A model generated the notes under the pieces. It was not told where the DNA came from. It was given only the letters and a program-made list of their open reading frames with translations, and ran no database searches. DNA of 64,000 nucleotides, taken from Hyphococcus sp. (GTDB taxonomy: Bacteria; Pseudomonadota; Alphaproteobacteria; Caulobacterales; Parvularculaceae). The stretch spans positions 836,790-900,789 of the forward strand of contig JANQRY010000008.1 in NCBI GenBank assembly GCA_028284345.1, written 5' to 3'. Made by a program: the position numbers and the translations under genes. Position 1 is the stretch's first letter; every line of letters starts with the position of its first letter. This document shows positions 45,655-54,151 of this stretch, piece after piece.

Positions 45655-46133
45655 TGTTGAAATCGATTGCGCAAATGACCGCGTTGTTGATTGCAACGCC
45701 GCTGACGAGCTTGGCGCAGGAGGCGGAGAGTCCGGGCCAAGAGGATGCGCTCCTATGGTGCAGTCAGGATGCCGTCACGCCGCAATTTATCTCGCACGAT
45801 GTTGATGCAATTTATCGAGGCGAGCAGGTCGAGCAGATTTACAATTTTATTGACTATCATTTCGAGCAATCCGGCCAGTATATGCGTGCTCGAACCTATA
45901 TCCATGAAATAGAGGCCGTCGCGGTTTACGGTCCTTATGCGTCGGCGGAATCGTTAGAGCCTGTTGAGAACGACGCATTCAAAAACGCCGTGCTAAGTTA
46001 TCTAAAACGCCGCTTTTTTAAGATCGAAGAGCTCGCTGACGAAGATTTTCAGGTCATCTGGGAATGGAGCGAGGCGGAAGCGCCGTCGCTGGAACAATGT
46101 GAACCGATCGTGTCGGTCGAAAACGTTCCGTGA
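45654..46133 (+). CDS. Small secreted protein of unknown function
   Basis: 159 residues with a Sec signal (MLKSIAQMTALLIATPLTSLA, cleavage near AQ-EAE). The mature protein is acidic, has two Cys (C36 and one near residue 150) and aromatic patches (VAVYGPYAS, VIWEWSEAE), and no recognised domain. It is translationally coupled to gshA at its start and to the AlkA-like gene at its end (GTGA). Codon use looks less GC-rich than either neighbour, so it may have been inserted between them. Confidence 0.6.
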   Translation: MLKSIAQMTALLIATPLTSLAQEAESPGQEDALLWCSQDAVTPQFISHDVDAIYRGEQVEQIYNFIDYHFEQSGQYMRARTYIHEIEAVAVYGPYASAESLEPVENDAFKNAVLSYLKRRFFKIEELADEDFQVIWEWSEAEAPSLEQCEPIVSVENVP

Positions 46134-46786
46134 ATGCACAGTCAATTAATGCTTTCGGCGACACCGCCGCCGCGTGCAGAACCTTAGCGCAAAAAGAACC
46201 GATCCTCGCCCACGCCCTTGACGCCATCGGCGCGCCTCATATCCGGCGCCGGCCCGGCGGGTTCGAAGCGCTGTTTCGCATCATTGTCGAACAGCAAGTT
46301 TCCGTGCCGAGCGCCCAGGCGATCTGGAAACGCTGTCTTGTAGGCGTCGATCCGCTGACGCCGGCGCGCGCGGTGGCGGTGGGGGAAGACGGCTTGCGCG
46401 CCTGCGGCTTGTCGGGGCCGAAAATCCGGCATGTGTTGTCCCTCGCCGAGACGATGCGGCGCGGCGCGTTCGACCCAAGCGGCCTTTCTGCGCTCGCCGA
46501 TGAGGACGCGTCGGCGGCGCTGCAAACCCTGAAAGGGATCGGGCCGTGGACGGCGGCGATCTATCTCCTCTTTTGCGAGGGGCGCATGGACGTCTGGCCG
46601 GCGGGCGACGTCGCCCTCCTCGCGGCCTGGCGTGACGCCCGCGCCGGCGCCGGAAAGGCGCGGGGGCCGCAACCGGGGATGGCGGGGCTCGACGCCCGGG
46701 CGGCCCGCTGGGCGCCTTATCGCGGCCTCGCCGCCCATATCCTCTGGACCTATTACGCCCATATTCGCGGCCGCAAACCCATCTGA
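46130..46786 (+). CDS. DNA-3-methyladenine glycosylase, AlkA-like (HhH-GPD)
   Basis: 218-residue HhH-GPD base-excision enzyme. FEALFRIIVEQQVSVPSAQAI opens the helical domain; the hairpin-helix-hairpin is LKGIGPWTAA (135-144), and the catalytic Asp is D160 in WPAGDVALLAAW. It lacks the E. coli AlkA N-terminal domain and the FeS cluster of Nth/MutY, so it is the short AlkA type that removes alkylated purines. GTG 46130 overlaps the previous stop. Confidence 0.9.
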   Translation: MNAQSINAFGDTAAACRTLAQKEPILAHALDAIGAPHIRRRPGGFEALFRIIVEQQVSVPSAQAIWKRCLVGVDPLTPARAVAVGEDGLRACGLSGPKIRHVLSLAETMRRGAFDPSGLSALADEDASAALQTLKGIGPWTAAIYLLFCEGRMDVWPAGDVALLAAWRDARAGAGKARGPQPGMAGLDARAARWAPYRGLAAHILWTYYAHIRGRKPI

Positions 46787-46983
46787 TTTTCCTCGCACTG
46801 TGGCGAAAATACCGGCAGGATCGTCAAACTTCTGTCATCGGGAATCAGATATACGGTGAAACAAGCGCTTTCGAGTTCGCCAATCTGTGTATAGACTGGG
46901 CCCTGAGTTTAAGGAGCGTGCGTTTTCACTTGTCGCCTGAAGCAACCAGCCGATAATCCCTACCGTTTCGCGGACGCGAGACC

Positions 46984-47550
46984 ATGAGCATGGCCGCGCA
47001 TACGCCGGAAGCCTGTCCCGCGCTTGTTCTGAATGCGGACTTTCGCCCCTTGAGCTATTTTCCTTTGTCGCTGTGGTCTTGGCAGGATGCGCTGAAAGCG
47101 GTGTTTCTCGATCGCGTCGACGTGGTCGCGCAATATGAAACGAAAGTGCACAGCCCGAGTTTCGAAATGCGCCTGCCGTCGGTGGTGTCGCTGAAGACCT
47201 ATGTCAGCCATGCGCGCACGCCGGCCTTTACGCGTTTTAACGTTTTCCTGCGCGACCGCTTCACCTGTCAGTATTGCGGTTCGACCGAGCGCGACCAGTT
47301 GACCTTCGATCATGTGATCCCGCGGTCGCGCGGCGGCCGCACCACATGGCGGAACATTGTCGCCGCCTGCAGCGCCTGCAACATCCGCAAGGGCGGGCGC
47401 ATGCCCGAGGTTGCGCGCATGGTGCCCGCGCGCAAACCCCGGCGGCCGACCATGTTCGAACTCAACGAACGCGGCCGCGCTTTTCCGCCCCATTACCTGC
47501 ATGAGAGCTGGCAGGACTTCCTCTACTGGGACACCGAACTGGAACCCTGA
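46984..47550 (+). CDS. HNH endonuclease
   Basis: 188 residues. The N-terminal part (ALVLNADFRPLSYFPLSLWS, then AVFLDRVDVVAQY) is the conserved DUF-like leader of this HNH family. The HNH fold has zinc Cys pairs CQYCG (95-98) and CSAC (129-132), with the catalytic TFDHVIPRSRGG (D109, H110) and N124. The family is common in alphaproteobacteria and is chromosomal, not phage-specific; it probably acts in DNA repair or defence. The 197-base space upstream holds no obvious site. ATG 46990 is a second possible start. Confidence 0.9.
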   Translation: MSMAAHTPEACPALVLNADFRPLSYFPLSLWSWQDALKAVFLDRVDVVAQYETKVHSPSFEMRLPSVVSLKTYVSHARTPAFTRFNVFLRDRFTCQYCGSTERDQLTFDHVIPRSRGGRTTWRNIVAACSACNIRKGGRMPEVARMVPARKPRRPTMFELNERGRAFPPHYLHESWQDFLYWDTELEP

Positions 47551-47716
47551 TCGCTGCGCCCCGTGGCGGTGATTGGAGGCCCTTGCGGCTAGCTCCATCA
47601 CGCCCCTGGATGCAGACGGAACAGCGGGCGTCATAAGCTCAATTGAACGCGCCATCGCGCTGTCGTAGGGTTAACGGGAGATCGGAACGAGAAAATTGGG
47701 GACGTGGAGGGTTCGA

Positions 47717-48523
47717 ATGGTCCAACATAACGTAGAAATAAATGACGAAGGCCAGCCGGTTGTGCACATGTCGCGCCGTGACATCGTTCGCGGGCTGGCG
47801 GCGGGCAGCGTCGTGGTTCTGGCGCCAGGCTGCGCGTACAATGAGCAGTTGGGCCGCAATCAGCTCTTGTTTGTGTCGTCGGGACAGATGGCGCAGCTCG
47901 CAGACTCTGCTTGGACCGACTTAAAGCAACAGGAGCGGGTCACCAATGATCCGCGCTATGTCAATCGTATGAACCGGGTTGCGCCGCGCGTTATCCAAGC
48001 CGCGGGTGGAAATCCGTCCCAGTGGCAGGTCGAGGTGTTTGAGTCGGATCAGATCAACGCGTTTGCCTTGCCTGGCGGCAAGGTCGGCTTTTACACCGGC
48101 ATCCTAGACTTCATGGATAATGACGATCAGATCGCTACCGTCATGGGCCACGAGGCGGCGCATGTGAATTTCAACCATTCCGGCGAGCGTTACAGTCAAT
48201 CCACTCTCGCTGCGACGGGCCTCTCTGTGGCGCAAGTGGCCGTTTCCGGAAGTCGCTATCAGAATCAAATCATGGGCGTGCTCGGCATGGGTGCGTCGCT
48301 TGGCGTGATCCTGCCGTTTTCGCGCAAGCATGAGCTGGAAGCGGACAAGTTCGGCGTGCGCTACATGCACCGCGCCGGTTACAGCGCGTCGGAGGCGCTT
48401 ACGTTCTGGGAGAAAATGGCGGCGAAAAAATCAGGCGGCGGCCCGCCGGCGTATCTTTCGACACACCCGAGCGACTCGACGCGCATCGCCGCGCTTCAGA
48501 AAGAAATTGCGCTGCTGCGGTAA
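47717..48523 (+). CDS. M48 family metalloprotease with Tat-lipoprotein signal
   Basis: 268 residues. A twin-arginine motif (MSRRDIVRGL) follows an 18-residue N-terminal leader. It ends in a lipobox, VLAPGC (Cys39), so the enzyme is probably a lipoprotein exported by Tat. Zinc motif HEAAH is at 145-149, with E208 in HELEADKFG the third ligand. VEVFESDQINAFALPGGKVG and the THPSDSTRIAAL tail match BepA/LoiP-like M48 proteases that maintain outer-membrane proteins. GGAGG lies seven bases before ATG 47717. Confidence 0.9.
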   Translation: MVQHNVEINDEGQPVVHMSRRDIVRGLAAGSVVVLAPGCAYNEQLGRNQLLFVSSGQMAQLADSAWTDLKQQERVTNDPRYVNRMNRVAPRVIQAAGGNPSQWQVEVFESDQINAFALPGGKVGFYTGILDFMDNDDQIATVMGHEAAHVNFNHSGERYSQSTLAATGLSVAQVAVSGSRYQNQIMGVLGMGASLGVILPFSRKHELEADKFGVRYMHRAGYSASEALTFWEKMAAKKSGGGPPAYLSTHPSDSTRIAALQKEIALLR

Positions 48524-48625
48524 CGGCCGGCGCATTCGGCGCGGGGCTTGCTTGCCTTCGCCCGGCGGCGGGACTAGGTTCCGCCGCCTTGACGGACCCG
48601 GCGCTCTTGGCCGGGTCGTTTCCGG

Positions 48626-48702
48626 GCCGCCTTAGCTCAGTAGGTTAGAGCGCTAGATTGTGGATCTAGAGGTCCCTGGTTCGAAACCAGGAGGCGGTAC
48701 CA
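48626..48702 (+). tRNA. tRNA-His (anticodon GTG)
   Basis: A complete cloverleaf: acceptor GCCGCCT/AGGCGGT, D-stem GCTC/GAGC, anticodon stem CTAGA/TCTAG with loop TTGTGGA (anticodon GTG), T-stem CCTGG/CCAGG with TTCGAAA, and encoded CCA. Base 73 is A and the first acceptor pair is G1-U72. This is the unusual tRNA-His form known from a subset of alphaproteobacteria, in which the universal G-1:C73 pair is lost. Confidence 0.97.
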
Positions 48703-48874
48703 TCCCTGTTAACGCATATCTTACGCGCCGACCCGCCCGGGCGCGGCGGATATTTCGCTGCGCCGTCCCGGCGCCGAAATGACGCTAAACATTGCTCAAT
48801 CAATTGCCTCAATTATCCGCCTATCCTATGAGCGGCTCCTATGTGAGCGGCGAGAGTAATCGGAGGCGCGCGCC

Positions 48875-50698
48875 ATGTGCGGCATAGTCGGCATCCTTGG
48901 CAAAGACGACGTGGCCGCGCCCATTGTCGAGGCGCTCCGCCGTCTTGAATATCGCGGCTATGATTCCGCCGGCGTCGCCACCATCGACAAGGGCGAGATT
49001 GCGCGCCGCCGCGCCGCGGGAAAGCTTAACGTCCTGCGTGAAAAACTCGCGCGCGAACCCCTCGCCGGCCGCGCCGGCCTTGGTCATACGCGCTGGGCGA
49101 CCCATGGGGCGCCGATCGATGAAAACGCCCACCCCCACGCCACCGACCGCGTCAGCATCGTTCATAACGGGATCATCGAAAACTTTCGCGAACTGCGTGA
49201 CAAACTCGCCGCCAAAGGCCGCAACTTTCAGTCGGCGACGGATTCGGAAGTCATTGCGCAGCTCATCACCGCATACATCGACGAAGAAGGCGCGTCGCCA
49301 ATCGATGCATTCCGCAGGATGCTGTCGCGCATTCGCGGCGCCTTCGCCATTGCGGCGATTTTTGCCGGCGAAGATGATCTCATTCTGGCGGCGCGACAGG
49401 GCAGCCCGCTCGCCATCGGTCGCGGCGACGGCGAGATGTTTATCGGTTCCGACGCCTTTGCGCTGGCGCCCTTCACCAATCGCGTGACCTATCTTGACGA
49501 AGGCGATCATGCGGTGGTCACGCGCCAAGGGTTCGAGGTTTTCGACAGCGGCGGCGCGCCGGCGCAGCGGCGGGAAATCGTCTCGTCGGTCTCGGACGCC
49601 ATGGTCGACAAGGACGGCCACCGGCATTTCATGGCCAAGGAAATCCATGAACAGCCCGAAGTGGTCGGCCATACGCTGGCGCGCTTTGTTGACCCGACCG
49701 CCGCGGCCTTGCGCGATTTCGGCGCCGGTTTCGATTTCAGGAAACTCGACCGGCTCATCGTTTCCGCCTGCGGCACGGCCTATTATGCAGGACTGATCGC
49801 GAAATACTGGTTTGAAACCTGGGCGCGTCTGCCGGTCGAAATCGATATCGCGTCGGAACTTCGCTATCGCGATATTCCCTATCCGAAAAAGGGCGGCGCC
49901 GTTTTTGTCTCCCAGTCCGGCGAAACCGCCGACACGCTGGCCGCGCTCCGGGAGGCGAAAGCCCATGGCCAGCGCATTGGCGCGGTGGTCAATGTCGCGG
50001 AGTCGAGCATCGCCCGGGAAGCGGACGACATCTTCCAGATCAACGCCGGCCCGGAAATCGGCGTCGCCTCGACAAAAGCCTTTACGTGTCAGCTTGTGGC
50101 GCTCGCCTCGCTTGCGATCAAGGCGGGTGCCGAGCGCGGCGTCCTGTCAAAGGACGATCAGACGGCCCTTGTCGCCGCCTTGCTGGAAACGCCGCGACTT
50201 ATCGCAGAGGCGTTGCAGCAGGAAAAAGCGATTGAGAAAATCGCCGCCGATCTCTCAAAGGCGCGCGACATTCTTTACATCGGTCGCGGCGTCAGCTTCC
50301 CGATCGCGCTTGAAGGCGCGCTGAAGCTCAAGGAAATTTCCTATATTCACGCAGAAGGCTACGCCGCCGGCGAACTCAAGCACGGTCCCATCGCGCTCAT
50401 TGACGAGCATGTGCCGGTGGTCGTCGTCGCGCCCAGCGACCGGCATTACGAAAAGACGATTTCCAACATGCATGAAATCATCGCCCGCGGCGGGCGCCCG
50501 CTGCTGATCTCGGACAAGCGCGGGATCAAGGAGGCCGGCGATGTCTGGGCGGCGATCGAGGCGCCGGAAACGCACCCGCTATTGTCGCCGCTGGTCTACG
50601 CGGTCCCGGTCCAGCTGCTTGCCTATTTCGCCGCGACGGCGAAGGGCACCGATGTGGACCAGCCGCGCAATCTCGCCAAGTCGGTGACCGTGGAGTAG
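48875..50698 (+). CDS. glmS: Glutamine-fructose-6-phosphate aminotransferase (isomerising)
   Basis: 607 residues, family length. Ntn nucleophile C2 (after Met removal) in MCGIVGILG starts the glutaminase domain, with GLGHTRWATHG and the ammonia-channel region. Two SIS domains follow (LIVSACGTAYYAG and FVSQSGETADT, then IGRGVSFPIALEGALKLKEI). The C-terminus RNLAKSVTVE is strictly conserved and holds the active-site Lys. It makes glucosamine-6-P for UDP-GlcNAc, peptidoglycan and lipid A. GGAG upstream supports ATG 48875. Confidence 0.97.
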   Translation: MCGIVGILGKDDVAAPIVEALRRLEYRGYDSAGVATIDKGEIARRRAAGKLNVLREKLAREPLAGRAGLGHTRWATHGAPIDENAHPHATDRVSIVHNGIIENFRELRDKLAAKGRNFQSATDSEVIAQLITAYIDEEGASPIDAFRRMLSRIRGAFAIAAIFAGEDDLILAARQGSPLAIGRGDGEMFIGSDAFALAPFTNRVTYLDEGDHAVVTRQGFEVFDSGGAPAQRREIVSSVSDAMVDKDGHRHFMAKEIHEQPEVVGHTLARFVDPTAAALRDFGAGFDFRKLDRLIVSACGTAYYAGLIAKYWFETWARLPVEIDIASELRYRDIPYPKKGGAVFVSQSGETADTLAALREAKAHGQRIGAVVNVAESSIAREADDIFQINAGPEIGVASTKAFTCQLVALASLAIKAGAERGVLSKDDQTALVAALLETPRLIAEALQQEKAIEKIAADLSKARDILYIGRGVSFPIALEGALKLKEISYIHAEGYAAGELKHGPIALIDEHVPVVVVAPSDRHYEKTISNMHEIIARGGRPLLISDKRGIKEAGDVWAAIEAPETHPLLSPLVYAVPVQLLAYFAATAKGTDVDQPRNLAKSVTVE

Positions 50699-50704
50699 GG
50701 GCGG

Positions 50705-51313
50705 CTACGGCCGCACGTCCCATTCGGCGACAACGGCGCTATCGCGGCTCAAGTCAATGCGCCCGAGCGATCCCGTACGGAGTTTTTTCGGCAAATCCGG
50801 GTTGGCGGTTGTCGCCGCGTCCAGGGCAAACCGGGCGACGCCATTGCTGGTGACGGCGAGCACGGCGGCGTCGGGCGCCGTCTTTCGAATGCGTGCAAAT
50901 AACGAGCGCCAGCCTGCGATCAGCGCCGCTGGATCAACGTCCCAGCCGGGCGGCGGGACCGACGCCGTGTTCCACTGATCGAGGGCGTCAACGCCGATGC
51001 GCGCAACGACCGTCGCTTCCGGCTGGTTTTCATCCGGACCGTAGTCGATTTCGAGAAGCGAAGGCTCTGCAACGATTTGAGGGGCGTTCGCGCTATGCGC
51101 CGCAATGGCGTCGGCGGTCTCCATGGTCCGTTTGAGGGGCGCTGAAAATATCGTCGCCAAGCCGATATTCCGTTCGGCAAAATACTTGCCGAGGACGTCG
51201 GCCTGCGCGCGTCCTGATTGCGATAACGGAAGATCCGTGCGCCGCCCGATGCGGGTCGGCGTATCGCCTGCGTCAAAGGTGTTGCCGTGCCGCGCGATAT
51301 AGAGAACCGGCAT
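50705..51313 (-). CDS. Histidine phosphatase family protein, coupled to kdsB
   Basis: 202 residues. The phosphohistidine motif is ARHGNT (H9), with PLSQSGRAQADVLG and APLKRTMETADAI in place and Glu in LLEIDYG. The second catalytic His is replaced: the usual (S/T)HGG reads TSNGVAR. The ATG overlaps the kdsB stop (TGATG), and kdsA lies upstream on the same strand. A role in CMP-Kdo supply, such as dephosphorylating Kdo-8-phosphate in place of KdsC, is inference only; the Asn substitution weakens it. Confidence 0.8.
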   Translation of the reverse strand: MPVLYIARHGNTFDAGDTPTRIGRRTDLPLSQSGRAQADVLGKYFAERNIGLATIFSAPLKRTMETADAIAAHSANAPQIVAEPSLLEIDYGPDENQPEATVVARIGVDALDQWNTASVPPPGWDVDPAALIAGWRSLFARIRKTAPDAAVLAVTSNGVARFALDAATTANPDLPKKLRTGSLGRIDLSRDSAVVAEWDVRP

Positions 51314-52131
51314 CAGTCAATGACGCCCGGATCGCCATGGCGTTCGATCATCGCTTGCAGCCGGGCGAGGTCCGCCGGCGTATCGATGCCGCTCGTCGAA
51401 ATCTTTTGCGCTTCCACAAGAACGCAATGTACCGATACGCCGTTTTCGAGCATCCTTAATTGTTCAAGGCCCTCGATCTCTTCATAGGGCGACGCCGGCG
51501 TCCTCGTGAACTCTTCAAGCGCCGCACGGGTAAAGCCGTAAAGGCCCACATGGCGGCAAACCGGAGAAAACTCCGATTGCTGACGAAGCGCGGCTTCATC
51601 GCGCATGGCGGGGATGATGGTCTTGGAAAACCACAACGCCTTGCTGTCTGCATCCATCACGCATGTGGTCCCGCTTGTCGGCGAGACCCGTTTCGCCTCG
51701 CGCAGCGCGTCAAGGCCCGCCCAGTCGAGGCGGATGCAGGGCGTCGCCGCCGCCCCTTTGCCTTGCGCCAAGGCGTGCGCGATCGCGGTCACGTAATGGA
51801 CCGGCGTGAACGGCGCATCCCCTTGAAGATTAATGACAAATTTGCAGTCCGGCGCGCATTTCGTCGCCGCTTCGAGGGCCCGGTCGGAACCGCTCGGAGA
51901 AGCCGGGTCGGTCATGACGACGGGCGCGTCAATCTCCCGGCAGTGATCGGCGATGCGCGCGTCGTCCGTGGCGACGACGAATTGGGCGTGCGGTATCGTC
52001 GCCGCCGCGGCGCGGGCCTGGGCCGCCACCCGCTGCAGCATGGTCTGCCCGGCAATCTCGGCCAGCGGCTTTCCGGGAAAGCGGGTTGATCCGTATCGGG
52101 ACGGGATGACGATCAGCGTTTCAGCGGTCAT
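51313..52131 (-). CDS. kdsB: CMP-Kdo synthetase (3-deoxy-manno-octulosonate cytidylyltransferase)
   Basis: 272 residues. Nucleotide-binding start IVIPSRYGSTRFPGKPLAEI, then VVATDD and INLQGDAPF (metal Asp region), and later RHVGLYGFTRAAL and EGLEQLRMLENG, typical of KdsB. It activates Kdo for LPS inner core. ATG 52131 is chosen because it begins the conserved domain and does not overlap kdsA; the alternative at 52161 would. 13 bases separate it from the upstream kdsA. Confidence 0.95.
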   Translation of the reverse strand: MTAETLIVIPSRYGSTRFPGKPLAEIAGQTMLQRVAAQARAAAATIPHAQFVVATDDARIADHCREIDAPVVMTDPASPSGSDRALEAATKCAPDCKFVINLQGDAPFTPVHYVTAIAHALAQGKGAAATPCIRLDWAGLDALREAKRVSPTSGTTCVMDADSKALWFSKTIIPAMRDEAALRQQSEFSPVCRHVGLYGFTRAALEEFTRTPASPYEEIEGLEQLRMLENGVSVHCVLVEAQKISTSGIDTPADLARLQAMIERHGDPGVID

Positions 52132-52144
52132 GGTCTGTCGCGCC

Positions 52145-53020
52145 CTATGCCGGAAATCCATGGAGCGATGAACGGGCCTTGGCGACGGCGTCGATGTCTT
52201 TCAGTTCCGCGAGCAGGGCGCGCATGTTTTTGAGCGGAACCATGTTCGGGCCGTCGGACGGCGCAGCGTCCGGATTGTCATGGGTCTCCATGAAAAGGCC
52301 GGCGACGCCGACGGCGACCGCGGCCCGCGCAAGGGTCGGGACCATGTCGCGCTCACCGCCCGAAGCGCCGCCAAGGCCGCCCGGTTGCTGCACCGAATGG
52401 GTTGCGTCGAAAATAACCGGCGCGCCGGTCCCTTGCGTCATGGTCGGGATGGCTCGGAAATCTGCAACCAGCGTGTTGTAGCCGAAACTGGCGCCGCGCT
52501 CGGTAACGAGGACATTCGCATTGCCGGCCTGAACGACCTTGGCGACCACATGGTCCATGTCCCAGGGCGCCAGGAATTGCCCCTTTTTGATTTTCACGAC
52601 CCGGCCGGTCTTCGCCGCCGCGACCAACAGGTCCGTCTGGCGGCAGAGAAACGCCGGGATCTGCAGGACGTCGACGGCCTCGGCGACGGCGGCGCACTGA
52701 TCCGGCTGATGGACGTCGGTGACGACGGGCAGGCCCAGGCTTTCGCGGATCTCGGAAAACACCGGCAACGCGTCGTTGAGGCCGACGCCGCGGGCCGCGC
52801 CGGCGCTGGTGCGGTTGGCCTTGTCGAAGGAGGTCTTGAAGACGAGGCCGATATCGAGCGCCTCGGCAATCTCCTTCAGCGCCGCCGCTATTTCCAGCGC
52901 ATGAGACCGGCTCTCCATGGCGCAGGGACCGGCAAACAGCGTCAATGGCGCTGACGGCCCGATTCGCACGGCGCGCGCTGGCGCGGCAATCTCGACGACG
53001 AGGTTTGGCGATGACGGCAT
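52145..53020 (-). CDS. kdsA: Kdo-8-phosphate synthase
   Basis: 291 residues. It condenses PEP with arabinose-5-P. Motifs: FAGPCAMES (C33), FKTSFDKANRTS, LPVVTDVHQPDQ, IPAFLCRQTDL and FDATHSVQQPGG. C33 matches the metal-binding Cys of metal-dependent KdsA (Aquifex C11) rather than the Asn of the E. coli enzyme. MPSSPN is the first conserved start; upstream codons to 53182 are poorly conserved. It is divergent from kdsD across 123 bases. Confidence 0.95.
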   Translation of the reverse strand: MPSSPNLVVEIAAPARAVRIGPSAPLTLFAGPCAMESRSHALEIAAALKEIAEALDIGLVFKTSFDKANRTSAGAARGVGLNDALPVFSEIRESLGLPVVTDVHQPDQCAAVAEAVDVLQIPAFLCRQTDLLVAAAKTGRVVKIKKGQFLAPWDMDHVVAKVVQAGNANVLVTERGASFGYNTLVADFRAIPTMTQGTGAPVIFDATHSVQQPGGLGGASGGERDMVPTLARAAVAVGVAGLFMETHDNPDAAPSDGPNMVPLKNMRALLAELKDIDAVAKARSSLHGFPA

Positions 53021-53143
53021 TGCCCTGACGGCCCTTTTCCTTGCTGCCCGGAAGCGCGGCCCATGATAGACTGACCCGAGCCTTTGCAACAGCGAGAAAC
53101 TTTGCCAGAGAGGCCGTTTACCCGCTCCGGCAAGCACCGATTT

Positions 53144-54118
53144 ATGGACAAGTTTAACGAAACCGCCGCTGACGTCGTCCAAACGGAGATCGAGGGCCTA
53201 TCCGCCCTCGCCGCCCTGTTGCGGGACGGAACGAGCGAACTCGCGGCGGCCGCGAACGATGCGGTGGCTCGCATCGCCGCCCTCAAGGGCCGGCTCATTC
53301 TGACGGGCATGGGCAAATCGGGCCATGTGGCGCGCAAGATCGCGGCGACCTTTGCGTCGACCGGCACGGCGGCGAGTTTTGTCCACCCGGCCGAAGCGAG
53401 CCACGGCGACCTTGGCATGATCGCGCGCGAGGACATGGTGCTGGCGCTTTCCAATTCCGGCGAGACGGAGGAACTGCGCGACGTCCTCGCCTATGTGCGG
53501 CGCTTCGCCATTCCGTTGATCGTGATGACGGCGGGGCCGCGCTCAACGCTTGCGCAGGCGGGCGACGTGCGGCTCATTCTGCCGCCGGCGGCGGAGGCCT
53601 GCGCGGCGACCCCGGCGCCGACCACAACCACGACCATGATGATGGCGCTCGGCGATGCGCTGGCGATTGCGCTCCTCCAAAACAAAGGCGTGACCGCGCA
53701 GGATTTTCGCGCCTTTCATCCGGGCGGACGGCTCGGCGCTGCGCTCAAACGCGTCACCGACTTGATGCATCACAAGGAAATGCCGCTGTGCAAGGGCGAC
53801 GATCCGGTAGCGCGCGCGGTCGACATTATTACAAAATCCGGTTTCGGCTGCGTCGGCGTTGTCGACGCCGAGGGCGTGCTTATCGGGATGGTGACCGACG
53901 GCGATTTGCGCCGGCACTTCAGCCGGTCTCTCAGCGACGCGCGCGTCGCCGAGATCATGACCCGAAACCCCCATGTGGTGGGCGAAGACAGCGTTGCGGC
54001 GGAGGCGCTGGCGCTGTTTTCAGATCGCAAGATTACAGCGGTGTTTATCGTCGACGCTGCGCGCCGGCCGCTGGGCCTGTTGCACGTTCATGACTGCCTG
54101 GATGTGGGCGTGGTTTAA
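53144..54118 (+). CDS. kdsD: D-arabinose-5-phosphate isomerase
   Basis: 324 residues of the KpsF/GutQ/KdsD type. SIS isomerase domain (LTGMGKSGHVARKIAATFAS, EASHGDLGMI, SNSGETEEL, FHPGGRLG) is followed by two CBS domains (about 205-320). It converts ribulose-5-P to arabinose-5-P, the KdsA substrate. With kdsA, kdsB and the phosphatase-like gene this makes a divergent Kdo locus. ATG 53144 fits the family start. Confidence 0.95.
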   Translation: MDKFNETAADVVQTEIEGLSALAALLRDGTSELAAAANDAVARIAALKGRLILTGMGKSGHVARKIAATFASTGTAASFVHPAEASHGDLGMIAREDMVLALSNSGETEELRDVLAYVRRFAIPLIVMTAGPRSTLAQAGDVRLILPPAAEACAATPAPTTTTTMMMALGDALAIALLQNKGVTAQDFRAFHPGGRLGAALKRVTDLMHHKEMPLCKGDDPVARAVDIITKSGFGCVGVVDAEGVLIGMVTDGDLRRHFSRSLSDARVAEIMTRNPHVVGEDSVAAEALALFSDRKITAVFIVDAARRPLGLLHVHDCLDVGVV

Positions 54119-54151
54119 CGACGGCGCCTCATCGTGCGTGGAACGCCGGCG

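Noticed and set aside
46787..46983. Possible small RNA or riboswitch before the HNH gene
   Set aside because: No stable nested stem or terminator could be drawn and no known riboswitch core was recognised.
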